DNA of 64,000 nt, taken from the NCBI GenBank assembly GCA_018340805.1, contig JACMZG010001863.1, forward strand, positions 27,654,786 through 27,718,785, read 5' to 3'. A program made the position numbers and the translations under genes. This document shows, piece after piece, positions 48,715 through 60,375 of this stretch. The number at the start of each line of letters is the position of its first letter. Position 1 is the stretch's first letter. The stretch is from Microvelia longipes (taxonomy: Eukaryota; Arthropoda; Insecta; Hemiptera; Veliidae). Under the pieces are notes generated by a model. It saw only the letters and a program-made list of their open reading frames with translations. It was not told where the DNA came from and searched no databases.

Positions 48715-49147
48715 AAGAATAGTTGACACGATATAATTGTGCGTGAGACACCTAGGAAATGTAAGAAGCAAATAACAAGCAATTCTACATCTGGGAAATG
48801 GTCTCATTTCCCAGAATGGAATCATTCGACATCCCTGATGGCTCGACAAAATGTCATGTCCTAATCTGTTTCGTTACGTCCAACTCATCAGGGCGCCGAC
48901 AGAGCTTGAACTCACTCTGACCATCAATTAATTCCAAAGAATATAATGTGAAGTATACACCAGAAACGAGCTGTGCTCTCTTACCGTCACGTAACAGAGA
49001 TGTAACGAAACAGAGTGGGACATGTTTCGACATATTATGTCGAGCCATCAATGATGACGAATGCTGAATGATGGAACAGTTCCCAGATTTAGCAAAGCAT
49101 TTTGCTTATTACATTTCCTAGGTGTCTTTTACACAATTATATTGAGT
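48715..49147. mobile_element. RF4 foldback, complete inverted pair
   Basis: Left arm from GTTGACACGATATAATTGTG (48721) through CGTTACGTCCAACTC. Right arm at about 49001-49147 runs back through GTAACGAAACAGAGTGGGAC, CATCAATGATGACGAATG and CCTAGGTGTC to ATTATATTGAGTC. The centre near 48960-49000 has its own small hairpin. A poly(A) run and (TA)n tract follow directly. Confidence 0.75.
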
Positions 49148-49148
49148 C

Positions 49149-49180
49149 AAAAAAAAAAAAAAAAAAAATATATATATATA

Positions 49181-49219
<39 letters not shown>
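49149..49219. repeat. Poly(A) and (TA)n tract
   Basis: About nineteen A residues, then TA dinucleotides. It abuts the RF4 element, as does the microsatellite at 39780. Confidence 0.9.
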
Positions 49220-49220
<1 letters not shown>

Positions 49221-49649
49221 GTCGGATGTTTCTAGAATCAGCGAACCATATAAACATCTTTTACAGTTGGTTTAGTGTTTACTCTTATGGCCCGTTCAAA
49301 ACCGTCCGACATCTTTAATTTTAGTTCAAGTTTTCGCCACCTAGAGGCGCACTTCTCTCCTGTCAAATTTTATATTTTCTTGCTAATTTCATTTGTTTTT
49401 CTTGAAATTGATAGTGATGTTATAATTTTTATTTTTCTAGTTATTCACGTAAGCTTATTTCTTTCTCTTATCTGTTGTTTCATGATTTATTCTTGTATTT
49501 ATTTTACTGTGTTACTTATAGTCTATGTAATTTGTGTTTTAGTTCGCCCTGAATGATGGTAGCGTAATAAAGTTACCGAAACGTCGGCTTAAGTGAAATT
49601 TGTCTTTATTTACTGACCGATTACCTGAGTTGAGCTGTGGGAGAAAATA
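49220..49649. other. Unassigned stretch with retroelement-like tail
   Basis: A 93-codon open frame at 49275-49556 is strongly hydrophobic after a short polar start and ends just before GAATGATGGTAGCG. GGTAGC...GTTACC can pair around AATAAA, and CGAAACGTCGG follows. That final segment resembles the untranslated end of a retroelement. I do not call the frame a gene. Confidence 0.35.
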
Positions 49650-49792
<143 letters not shown>

Positions 49793-49865
49793 ACTTACAT
49801 AAAGATGAGGAAAGACTTTGAATGCGTAAATAATAATGGTAAAATAATAATATCTTACAGAAGCA

Positions 49866-50534
49866 CATTATCTCTTGTGAGCAGTCTATCTTCCCATAAC
49901 TAGAAATCTACAAAGGGATAGAACCCTATACAGTAACGTTTGCTGAGTCAGAAAATTTGTTTAATTCAAATGCAAAGGCCAGGTTATTTTTTTCTGAAAT
50001 GCGTGCTTTTTTGCTTAACAATCCATATCTTACTTATTTTGATTTATGTATTATAGCCTACTAGCATTACTTTTTAATGCAACATTTTTCATTTTTTTAA
50101 ATGAAATGCGCAAATGTATTCCACAGGTTATAAAAGAAATTGGGCGTCATTCCAAATGATGTCAATCATTGGCGCTCACTTAAACTGAGTTTATGCTAAT
50201 TTTTAAAATTTCTTAGTGTATTTCCAGGATAATATAAGTTTTAAATGATATGCAGAGCTGATTTTAAAAGGATGAGGAGCATAGTTTTGTATATCCTAAA
50301 CGATAAACATGAATAATTTAAAGGTTTGTTGGTTTAGAGTGCAAGTTGTGTTATAGTCCTGGTATTACTCTTAATTTTTTGGTCTTCACCCTTGTCTAAA
50401 TGGTGTGGTTATCTTTGCATTGTTATAACAGGTTGAACTAATGATGCCTGGTGTCACCAAGACGAAAGCTCTACTTGAATAAAAAATAATATTTAAAGCA
50501 CTGCTGTCTTGAATAATTTGTTCCCACTTTTAAA
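49866..50534. mobile_element. Fragmentary RF2/RF3 sequence
   Basis: ATTATCTCTTGTGAGCAGTC, GGGATAGAACCCTAT and TTTGCTGAGTCAGAAAATTT (about 49940) match the RF2 core order. GCGTGCTTTTTTGCTTAACAA matches RF3. The rest is not recognisable. Confidence 0.4.
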
Positions 50535-51246
50535 AATTCTGGCGCGGTGGTCCGCATGTCGGGCGAATTTCCTTTGGATGCGTGTTTCCGTGCTTTTTAC
50601 ATTATATAACTTTACAACTAGTAAATAAATAATTCCGGCGCGGTGGTCCGCTGTCGGGCGAATTTCATTTATAATGCGTGTTTCCGTGCTAAGCAACCCA
50701 TTTCTTGCTTATGCAAGAACCATGCCCCATTGCGTGGTTCCGGTTCATGCTTTAGAACCTAAGCAGTTACTCAATTGTCAAGCACTGCTCGTAACTCATT
50801 TTGTCTGTATTTTCCAAAGGAAATGCGCTAAAACCTTTAAAGATGACTGACTAAGCTTAAAGATAAGTAACTAATCTTTAAACTAGTGCAAATAATAGTG
50901 CGTACTTCTAATTTTAGAGGCATAGTTTTGTACTACAACTGGATGATTATGCGCATTTCCTTTGGAAAATACAGACAAAATGAGTTACGAGCAGTGCTTG
51001 ACAATTGAGTAACTGCTTAGGTTCTAAAGCATGAACCGGAACCACGCAATGGGCATGGTTCTTGCATAAGCAAGAAATGGGTTGCTTAGCACGGAAACAC
51101 GCATTATAAATGAAATTCGCCCGACAGCGGACCACCGCGCCGGAATTATTTATTTACTAGTTGTAAACTTATATAATGTAAAAAGCCCGGAAACACGCAT
51201 CCAAAGGAAATTCATCCGACATGCGGACCACCGCACCAGAATTATT
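50535..51246. repeat. RF3 long inverted repeat, copy 2
   Basis: Arms of about 290 bases, slightly longer than in copy 1 because each includes a CAAGAACCATGCCCATTGCG segment absent from the 5.3 kb copy. Self-complementarity is close to perfect. Confidence 0.9.
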
Positions 51247-51892
51247 TTTAGTTGTAAGCTTATATTAGGTAAAAAACCGATAAAAAATAATTGTCCCTAC
51301 TAGGATTTGAACCCAGGTACTCTGGGTTTGAGAGCTCGCATCCAAAGGAAATTCGCCCGACATGCGGAACACCGCGCCAGAATTATTTTCTAGTTGTAAA
51401 CTAATATTTAGTAAAAAAAAAAAAAACGATAAAAAATTATCGACCCTTCCAGGATGTGAACCCAGGTACCCTGAGTTTGACTGGTCGTATTGACTCCGGA
51501 CCATTGCCATTCAACTCAGAGGCCCAAAAAACATTGAAAACGACACCCTACTCGAAATTTAATTTTCAACGACCGTAATGTTGGTTTTCTATATTTTTTG
51601 TGGTTTTTTCGACTTTTTGGTAACTTAAAGTGGTCGTATCGTTTCGGACCGGTTTCATTCGATTCAGCGCCCAAAATTACATAGAAAACGACACCCTACT
51701 CGAAATTATTTTTTATCGACCTAAATTTTGGTTTTTTGTAATTTACAATGGTTTTTTCGATTTTTAGGTCACTTAGAGTGGTCGTATCGACTTCGGACCG
51801 GTTATATTCGATTCAGCGTCTCAAAAAACATAAATATTGACCTTTTTCACGGCAAAACATATTAACCTGAATTTGCTGATTTTTGAAAATTT

Positions 51893-51923
51893 CGCTGACT
51901 CAGCAAACCGGTTAATGACGTCA
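51893..51923 (-). promoter_or_regulatory. Maf/AP-1-like and CRE sites in RF2 copy 2
   Basis: CGCTGACTCAGCA at 51893-51905 and TGACGTCA at 51916-51923, the same pair and spacing as at 4715-4746. Confidence 0.4.
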
Positions 51924-52043
51924 CAAAAACCTGGTTCTCAATAGGGTTCGTGTCCCCGACACGTTTCCGGTTGATTTTTGCACCAAGTTTGGTTAAAAAT
52001 ATTAATCCGTTCGAAAATAGAGTGTTTACAAGAAAGTGTCTAG

Positions 52044-52173
<130 letters not shown>

Positions 52174-52371
52174 AAGTCTCGCGAAAAATTTTTTTCGTCA
52201 TTAGGGACCTCTGAAACGGATTTGTGTCGTGGTCCGAGGTTCGAATTCCGCCATGACGCCTATCCCATTAGCGAATATTTTCCTAAAGGAAATTCGCTAA
52301 AACGTACACAGTCCTATAATCTCTACATATTAAATGAATATTTTATTTGAATAATCCAGGCATATAAAAAA

Positions 52372-52799
52372 TAATTCTGGCGCGGTGGTCCGCATGTCGG
52401 GCGAATTTCCTTTGGATGCGTGTTTCCGTGCTTTCTACATTATATAAGTTTACAACTACTAAATAAATAATTTCGGCGCGGTGGTCCGCTGTCGGGCGAA
52501 TTTCATTTAGAATGCGTGTTTCCGTGCTAAACAACCCATTTCTTGCTTATGCAAGAACCATGCCATTGCGTGGTTCCGGTTTATGCTTTAGAACCTAAGC
52601 AGTTACTCAATTGTCAAGCACTGCTCGTAACTCATTTTGTCTGTATTTTCCAAAGGAAATGCGCTAAAACCTTTAAAGATAACTGACTAAGCTTAAAGAT
52701 TAGGGACCTCTGAAACGGATTTGTGTCGTGGTCCGAGGTTCGAATTCCGCCATGACGCCTATCCCATTAGCGAATTTTTTCCCAAAGGAAATTCGCTAA
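52372..52799 (+). mobile_element. RF3 arm joined to an RF2 end
   Basis: A single RF3 arm (52374-52698) is fused at GCTTAAAGATTAGGGACC to the RF2 terminal segment and its palindrome (52773-52799). The other arm and the core are deleted, as at 6404-6870 but with a different junction. Confidence 0.75.
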
Positions 52800-53019
52800 C
52801 AAGTGCTGCTAAAACTGTAAAGAATAAATCGAAAACAGCAAAAAAATGGATTGTTCAGCAAAAAGCAAGCATTTCAAAGGGATTTGCCTGACTTGCTCAA
52901 CTCCGGGCAAGAACTTTGTTACTTTACAGCACTGACTCTCCCACGATGCTGTTTAACTTTTATTATTCTGCATAAATCGTATGCTAGCCATGTTCAAACG
53001 AAACTTACTATCAAAAAAT

Positions 53020-53425
53020 CAGCTAGGGATATGCATATCCTGAACCGGTTTCGGCATAACGCCATCATCAGCAGGCGAGGCAACACTCGAGCTCTCAACT
53101 AATAACGTAATAAAGTTATTCACTGATATAATTTTATTACTTTATTAGTTGAGAGCTCGAGTGTTGACATTATCAAGACTTTTAAAAGCGCCGTGGAGTA
53201 CTTCCCAATAAATAACAACAACAACCACGTCCCTCCACTAAACATTACCTGTTAAAAAGAAATAATTTAATTTATATTTAATTATTAAATTTTTTATTTT
53301 ATTTTTAATAGATAATGTTTAGTGGAGAGACGTCGTTTTAAAAGTCATCAGGTCCAGGGATATTTATATCCAACTGCAAGTATCAACGGTAGTCGATTCT
53401 TCGATTGCTTCTTCAACTTGAGGTA
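53020..53425. mobile_element. RF6 foldback with internal palindromes
   Basis: Outer parts GGGATATGCATATCCTG-AACCGGTTTCGGCAT and the reversed GGTCCAGGGATATTTATATCC flank two internal inverted repeats. One is CACTCGAGCTCTCAACTAAT with its complement (53087-53156). The other is CGTCCCTCCACTAAACATTA with its complement (53228-53332). It is related to 33400-33590. Confidence 0.65.
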
Positions 53426-53439
53426 AGTACAAGCTTTGA

Positions 53440-54070
53440 AACTTACTATACTTATTTATTACGTAAAGTATACACTTGTACAAACTTTTAACTCAACTGG
53501 ATTGTTTTTAGATATTTAACTTTAAAAAAAAACAAGTAATGTAAGAAAAATTGAACTAATGCCGATAATGAGATGAATCTTGACATAATCTTAACCCGAT
53601 CGACAATTTTTCCACATTTTATGAATTTTTACATTTTATAAAACATTTTCCAGTTAGCACAACTAGATCTAATAATTGATTTTTATACCAAGTTTTAACT
53701 CTTTATTTTCTACCTCATAAGGCACCACGGCATAAAGCCGAATTGCACAGGAATTATTTAAGGGAAATTTATAAAACTAGTAAGTTAAAATAATAATAAT
53801 GTATATTTGTAATAATTTATTATTGTAAGTAATTATTTGTGTGATGTGCAATAAATGGTTATTTATTTATTTATTTAACTCTCTATGTAAAATACACTGG
53901 GCACTAAGATGATAATAGACAAGCACACGTACACACACACACACAGACAGATAAATTCATGAAAACTACTCTGGAGATCTTAGAAACCTGAATCGTGTAA
54001 TTCATGTGAAATAATTTTCCACCAACACAATACTTTTTCTATATATCTTTTTCAATATAAACGAGGAAAA
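53440..54070 (+). mobile_element. RF1 3' half with a LINE insertion
   Basis: RF1 runs from about 53440 to 53702 (ending AGTTTTAACTCT) and resumes at about 53874 (TTTAACTCTCTATG). It continues through the CA tract to ATAAACGAGGAAAAA. The interruption is the small LINE piece described next. Confidence 0.75.
53703..53873 (+). pseudogene. Short 5'-truncated LINE insertion
   Basis: It is bounded by a 9-base direct repeat TTTAACTCT (53694-53702 and 53874-53882), the expected target-site duplication. A frame reads LPHKAPRHKAELHRNYL then REIYKTSKLK and stops (about 53710-53794). It is followed by an AT-rich 3'UTR with AATAAA and a TTTA repeat tail. It is probably the very end of a LINE polymerase; similarity is too short to name a clade. 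Confidence 0.6.
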
Positions 54071-54075
54071 AATAC

Positions 54076-54745
54076 TGAAAATATACAAAGTAATGCACGG
54101 AGTAATTACAAGGCAGAAGGAATACTGACTTAATAAAAAATTCTATAATAAACTTCGGATTGAAAATATCATATTTATTTCCATACGTAGTCCATAGGTC
54201 CATGTTTCAACATTTTTATTATGAATTGTAAATCTTGATACATCTCTAACGGTCAGTAATAGCCCAAGTTATTTCTTCTTAGTTAATAAATTGCCTTTAA
54301 AATTAGCCAAGTAATAATTTCATTATTTCATATTGACTCCCTATGAGAAATTAAATTTTTTAAAAATACTGAATTAAAGTTTCAGATAGTAATGTACCTT
54401 TTTATCTGATGGAGCATTCAATTATTTTTAAATCAAACTGTAGAGTAATTTTTAAAATGTAAATCCAGTTTTGTTTCGTAAATTAATTTTCAAATAAGTT
54501 CAATCTCCATAATCAATAGGAAATTGCTTTATTTGGAAGAAAATTATTCTCTTATTGCTAACAAATTTTAGTCAAATCGAATTTCAATTTCAAAATTCAA
54601 GTCTTAAAGTATTAAAATAATTTGTTGAACTAAAAGTACTAGAGATAATTTCGTTGTAAACATTAATTTTAACAGTAAATTTTATAATGCAGTGAACTTT
54701 GGTACCATATAAACTTAGGTTTGTTAAAAATTATGTATATAATAA
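54076..54745. other. AT-rich spacer
   Basis: No gene or repeat family recognised. Confidence 0.45.
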
Positions 54746-54995
54746 TAGTATATTATGCTACTAGGCAGCAAAATGGAATTTTGCAGACGAGTTTTATAAA
54801 TTTGCCCCCGAGCCGAAGGCGAGGGTGGCTATGGAAATTACCTGCAGAGGCGTAAGCCGAGGCAGGTAATTAACCCATTTGACAGACGAGGCGAAGCCGA
54901 GGCTGGCAAATGGCGAATTACCTGCAGAGGCGTAACGAGGCAGGTAATTAATTGCACGAGTCTGCAATGTTTCCTTTGCTGCATAGTAGCATATA
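54746..54995. mobile_element. Small palindromic element with GCCGAGG repeats
   Basis: Ends AATAGTATATTATGCTACT-AGGCAGCAAA and the complementary TTTGCTGCATAGTAGCATA form terminal inverted repeats of about 26 bp. The interior has two copies of TTACCTGCAGAGGCGTAA and two of a GACGAG / GCCGAGGC motif, giving strong secondary structure. GC content is far above the surroundings. Confidence 0.7.
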
Positions 54996-55034
54996 CTATT
55001 TTATCTACTAACGTCAGAAAAAATACACAAGAGA

Positions 55035-55187
55035 TTATTTTAAATACTTGCTGCGAGATTTTACAGGCAGTAAAGACTGCTTTGAAGTAGATGCAACGCT
55101 GACAATATCAGGTGGAGTGTGGTCCAATAACTCGTCAATGTCAACAATGTTTGTATCTTTATTCACTTCACTGTTGTTCTCACTCAT
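55035..55187 (-). CDS. Small open frame, 50 residues, transposon-protein N-terminus-like
   Basis: ATG at 55187 (read leftward) to TAA at 55035. Composition and codon use look like real protein rather than AT-rich noise: an acidic start MSENNSEVNKDTNIVDIDEL, then HTPPDIVSVASTSKQSLLPV, then KSRSKYLK. A motif of the type S-x-x-L-L-P-x-K-S-x-x-x-Y occurs near the N-terminus of several transposase- or recombinase-derived insect proteins. I can only suggest that this is a first exon or truncated copy of such a gene. The AAGTATTT near the end could be a weak splice donor, but no continuation was found. It lies between the palindromic element at 54746 and a matching terminal sequence at 55780. Confidence 0.4.
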   Translation of the reverse strand: MSENNSEVNKDTNIVDIDELLDHTPPDIVSVASTSKQSLLPVKSRSKYLK

Positions 55188-55790
55188 TATGTTTTAGTAA
55201 CCTAACTTAAGTTTACAGATTTAGTTTTTGATAACGTTCTATTTTTGTAACTTATATACTTAAACTAAATATAACAACATGAAATACAAAATCTGACGAC
55301 TTAAACAAAAAATCTGTCGATTCATAAACAGCTGGTAAATAAATTTAAATGCCAAAATTATCAGTGTTGCCAATTGTTCCAAAACATTATATTTTATTAG
55401 ATAAACAAATGTTAAATGTTAAACATTTAATAATAATATCGTAATTTTAAGTAACAATAAAGAAAGTTACATACTAAAAACAAGCTAGAATAAATCATTG
55501 TTTACAAAATAAAACAATGCCGAAATTCATGCAATAATTTGTAAAATAATAACCTCCGCTCATCATTTTCCCGCCTAGGGAGTTTTGACTTGTTTCCCAT
55601 GTTATTTAAATGAGCCATAACTCCCTAGTACTTTTTTCATTACCAAAACATTTTGCGTACTATTTTGAAAAATTTTGCGTACTGTTTTAAAATATTTCCC
55701 GTATTGTTTGACAGTGTAGGTAAAATGACATTTTGCAGCTTAAAAACAGTCCAGTAATGGCTAATTTTGCTGCCGTGAGTAGATAAAAAT
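55188..55790. other. Rest of a possible TIR element
   Basis: The right end (ATTTTGCTGCCGTGAGTAGA, about 55764-55783) is the near-complement of CTACTAGGCAGCAAAAT at 54759-54775. So 54757-55783 may be one element about 1 kb long that includes the 50-residue frame. Inside, CTAGGGAGTT (55577) and AACTCCCTAG (55620) form an inverted pair. Confidence 0.4.
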
Positions 55791-55889
55791 TATTATTGCA
55801 TTTTAGGACATCTTTACTTTTTAAAACGATTAAAATAAGAATTTGCTGGATTTTCTTAATTTTAATGCATTATTACTTGCTTTGAATTT

Positions 55890-56610
55890 TTCACATTTAT
55901 ACCGTATTTTTATAGGAAAAGTATTGTAAGCAAAATATTCTAAACCGGAATATTACCTAAATTATTTGTTTCAGGTGTTTTCAAGACCTCTTAAATGGTT
56001 CTCACCAGTTGTCAGTCTGTTTGTGCGTACGTGTGAGTGTGTATCTGTTATCATCGTAGCTTGTATTTATGTCAATGAGTTGAAATGTGTTTATTATAGA
56101 ATTTTTTATAAAGTCAGTATTAACATAACGAGGTCTAATTCAGCGTTTCGGGAAATATTTTTTAAGATCTCATTATCCGTCCAACGATAGATCCAAAAAT
56201 ATTTGGATCGATTGAAATTTAGCATGCGCATGTACTCTACTCATATATGAAAACAACTTATGTATTCTTAATAAGTTTCATCATATTATAATTCTTTGTT
56301 CAATTTTGATCACTGTCATGAATATGTTTTTAACAAAATTTTAAAAATTAATAAAATGCAATAAAATTAATAAATCCAATTAAGTTGAAATATCGTACAA
56401 GTGCGTTATACCAAGTTTCATTTTAATATAGGTAGTATATCTATGGTTTTTGTTAGATTATTAAGACAGGTCAGTACCTAGATTGGTGACTGTGGGAATA
56501 AAACATATGCTTTAATATATAATGAAACAAACGAGCCGTGAAGATGAGCGTGGAGGAGGAATCTACATGGCGAGGAAAAGTTCAGAGGTACCCCGTACCT
56601 AAATTTTTGT
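55890..56610 (-). mobile_element. RF1, near full length, inverted
   Basis: From TATACCGTATTTTTATAGG through TTTCAGGTGTTTTCAAGACC, a GT-rich tract and AGGTCAGTACCTAGATTGG to TTCAGAGGTACCCCGTACC. Confidence 0.8.
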
Positions 56611-56749
56611 TATTATTATGAAAAATCATTTGAATTTCTTTCTAACCTTTTACATACATGTATTTCATAAACATGTACATATCAAAGGGAAAATGTTGGA
56701 ATAAATAAATGTTAATGTGATTGCTTGGTGAGATATGATGGAGGCGTGT

Positions 56750-56830
56750 TTCCTAGTGGCCGAGTGTTAAAGCGTGCAAACTTCCCTCTCTCTTCTTTTA
56801 CAACTCTTTTGTCATTAACAAGCGTAGCCG
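56750..56830 (+). repeat. tRNA-Ser/Leu-like SINE head
   Basis: CTAGTGGCCGAGTGTTAAAG at about 56753-56772 closely matches the A-box region of tRNA-Ser or tRNA-Leu (TGGCCGAGTGGTTAAGGCG). No clear B box or acceptor stem follows, so it is not an intact tRNA. It is more likely a tRNA-derived SINE remnant. Confidence 0.4.
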
Positions 56831-57704
56831 GCTACATCTTAAAACTTCTTTATTACAAACTTGGTTGGGTCTTTTCAAAACTATATGGTTAGTAGATTTA
56901 ACTGATTAGAGAAGAGTTTTGTTCGCAGAGGTCAAGCAAGGGTAAAGAATTGGTCCAAGGTTTTTTTTAAAAGGATGAACCTTTGAGAAGATGTTTTAGA
57001 GAATCGTGAATTCAACATAAAATAAGTGAACACATCCCAAGGCGTAACCTACCGGTGACTTGTTTAAATATATTTTTAAGTTGTTAATAAGAGGTAAATC
57101 CTAAAGAAAATAAAAGATGCAGCCCAGACCATTATCCTTTAGTTGTTTCAGTAGAATAGTGGGAGATAAAGATGAAGGCGTAGTAGAACGGTAGTTTACC
57201 ATCCTCAGAACCCCAGCGGCCACGCGACCGACACAAGCCGGAATGACCGGTTTCTCCGGTTTCTTGTCTCTTATCCGGACCTTTCGTATCCTGCCCCTCG
57301 GAAACAACTCCGTCTGGCCGTTTGTTCTATATAAACATTACACGAATCACTTTAAGTTCATTCTTTTATTTTTTTCTTACAATTTGCAGTTCTTTTTAAA
57401 ATCTTTTTTATGAACCTATTTTAACAAATATATTGAACTAGAACAGCGTGCTTGGAATGCTTAACATTGCGAAATTTTTATAAAAGCTTTTTTATATTTT
57501 ATTTTTTACCCTCGGCAGCTTGAAGTTTTGTTTATTTTTTACTACGAGCAAATATAAAGTCAAAATGCATTTAAAAAATTTCTCTTACGTTCAGATTAGT
57601 AACATGCAATAAGACGATAAAAAAATTTAAATCACAGTTTAAAAAAAACTTTAATTATTTAAAGTTTAAATAATTCAATTCTCAATCCTATCGCATCATT
57701 TTCC
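56831..57704. other. Unassigned stretch with a GC-richer block
   Basis: 57110-57310 is notably GC-richer (CCGGAATGACCGGTTTCTCC, GGCCACGCGACCG). It holds a 68-codon minus-strand frame with many Arg/Lys/Pro residues but no domain I recognise. It may be an old transposon piece. Confidence 0.35.
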
Positions 57705-58000
57705 CGTGTTTTATGGTTTTTCAAAATGTTTGCTTGTCATCACGGGTTAATGACGTCATAAAAAATATTTTCCGGATAGTTAAACTAAACCTATAGACTG
57801 ATTTTTGTACAAAGATTAAACTCTCTAGCATAAATACCTTGAGAGATATAATGATAACAAAAATACACACACACATATTATTTTGTGAAAACTAGGAGGC
57901 CTAAAAACACCTGAAACGGATAATTCCAGTGACATCCCGGACAGGATTATTTTGCAAACACAATACTTTTGCTTAATTTCTACTGTTTAAATAAGGAAAA
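57705..58000 (+). mobile_element. RF1 3' part
   Basis: GGGTTAATGACGTCATAAAA (TGACGTCA at 57751-57758), AACTCTCTAGCATAAATACC, a CA tract, CCTGAAACGGATAATTCCAG and an end near AAATAAGGAAAAAT. Confidence 0.8.
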
Positions 58001-60156
58001 ATTAACACATTTGTTTCTACAATGCATTTTACAACAGATGTTATACGATGAGTACGCGCGTGTATTGTCGTAAGCAAACAAAGGCACACTTATGTACTCA
58101 TTAATTCTCTTTAAAAACCTAGAAAATACATAAAATCCTCGGACATACTTCTTCAATCCGGGTGTTAAGAGGCTTTTCATACCGACTACTTCATGGGCGA
58201 AATTTCCTTTGTATATCCACTAAAAATTGGTCAGTCCTATTGTCTATAGTTCGTCAGTATTTTAAGAACACGATGGATAGAGATTTGTATCTAAGAGTCA
58301 TCTGTCAGTTTTATAGATATTATTGTACAATTAGGTAATAATAAATTATTTAAGTAATAAACTATTAAAATCATAAATATTTCAATTACAATGAATAAAC
58401 TTAACGGTAAAAACAAAAACCTGATTGCTGCCCCAAAGGTTATCCCTAATTAACAGCAATTATTAATTTATTAATATAAATATACTTAAATATCTCAGCC
58501 TAGTATTACGGGGGCGTTATAACTGTAATTACATAATCAAATTTATGCCAGGGGTTTACAGCTACGTATGATGGGATTATGTAAATAACATATTATGTCT
58601 GTCTGAGGGCCATTCTTACTTCTGATAGGCGTAATATTAATTTTTTGTTAAATGTTTAATCTGTCACCTTCTATCTAGACAAGAATTTTCAAACACTTAA
58701 ATCGTAAAAGCACACTACACAGAAATTACATTTGTGTACAATGTATTTTTTTTTAAAAAAGCCCTAGATTTGGTTGAGAGCACGTTTTAAAAAAATTCCC
58801 AACTGAGACCTCTCCGGGAGAAAATTAGGGACCCATCCCACATTTTTAGAATAAAATATCCCTCAACGTAAAAGCACTTCCTCTACCACCTCCTCTCGCC
58901 TCGCTTGTCCCCTATTTCTGTATTCTAAAAACTTTCCTGTCCGGATTATATAAAAAATATAAATATATTATATAATAAAAAAAGTAAATAAAAAAATCTT
59001 GATGTAACATAAAGAATTTTCACTAAACATTTTTCAAGTTAACATTTTTGTTAGAGCTTACTTTTGAAAAGAAAATCTTAATTTGTAAGCTACACAAGTA
59101 TTTTTATAAAAAAAACTAAATCGCCAGCTTGTCCTGTAGTTTACTTTAAATTGCCACCAATTATCCCACGACGTAAAGAACTGTTTTAGACTTCCTATTA
59201 TTTTATTATTTACTTTCAAATAAATCTGTTAAATTAAAAACATAATAAGATACGCAACACATTTTTACTTTAATTAAATTAATGGAAATAGTTAAGAGTT
59301 TATAATAAATTTATTTTATTACTGTAATTATTTCGAAGTACCTAGTAGAAAAGGATTTAAAAAAGTTGCTTTATCTATGATACTAATGAGATTAAATTAT
59401 AAAAAAGTAAGAGAAGAGGAAAACTAATGAAAATAATATATTAACTTTTATTGCAGATGGTGATAGTTTAAACGAAATCGACCCTTAACGCAACTTTGCT
59501 GCTCACGTGGCCGTTGGCCTTGAGCTATACAAATTTTAAATAGAAGACAGCACTCTAATAGTTGGGCAAAATTAAATTCCCGAGATTACTACAGGAAAGT
59601 CCCTCCGGAAATCGGGAAGGAATTCTCAGATTTATTTTCCCAGAGAAAGATACAAAAAAGAGATTAAAATCCAAATAATTTTAGGGTAAAAACATAAATA
59701 AAAAACTTTCAAAATTTTAATGATTGTATATCTTGGGTTGATGACGTCATACATTTGTAACCAATATTAGGCTTCGTGACCTCCTAAGGATTTCGTCATT
59801 TGCTTGGTTTCGATTTTAGAAAATTTTTGAGAGTTCAGATGTATAAAAAAATATATGTACTTTGTCACGATATATTTGTTAAAATCAGGAGGCAACGCAA
59901 AATAGCAAGGCTTCATCTTGCTTAGATTAACATGGCATCATCGGGGCCCTTTCTGCAGTCCATTCGTCTTAGAACTATTTTTAAATCTTTTAGCGCAACA
60001 AAAACTATCTATTTTTACGTCATAAGTATGTATCTAAATATGTATCTTTCGGCCACATAAGAATTTTTCTCTCCCCACTCCCTTTTTCTACGCTTTCAAT
60101 TTTCCACCAATAAATTTGGTTATAGATTGGTTAGTCAAGTCAAAGGTATTTACACT
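58001..60156. other. Unassigned AT-rich stretch
   Basis: No gene is supported. An isolated TGACGTCA lies at 59742-59749 without a clear RF1 or RF2 context. A C-rich patch at 58860-58915 is unexplained. Confidence 0.45.
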
Positions 60157-60375
60157 ACTGCTAAATTAAAGATATAAAGTTCATAAATCTTATAATTAAA
60201 AAATACAGAAAAGTATATAGGAAAACTGCAAAAATTAAAGATATAAGATATAAAGTTCATAAATATTATAATTAAAAATACAGACAAATAAATAGGAAAG
60301 CTGCTAAATTAAAGATATAAGATATAAAGTTCATACATCTTATAATAAAAAAAAATACAAATGTATTGGAAAACT
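60157..60375 (+). repeat. Tandem repeat, about 75 bp unit, three copies
   Basis: Units share TTAAAGATATAAAGTTCATA, then ATCTTATAATTAAAAA-TACAG and ATAGGAAAACTGC. The second and third units have an extra GATATAA duplication. Confidence 0.85.

Noticed and set aside
49275..49600. Hydrophobic 93-codon frame followed by a hairpin and GAAAC, considered as a hammerhead-like ribozyme
   Set aside because: The core would need CTGANGA before the stem, and the sequence reads CTGAATGA with an extra base. No cleavage-site helix is evident, so the ribozyme idea was dropped.
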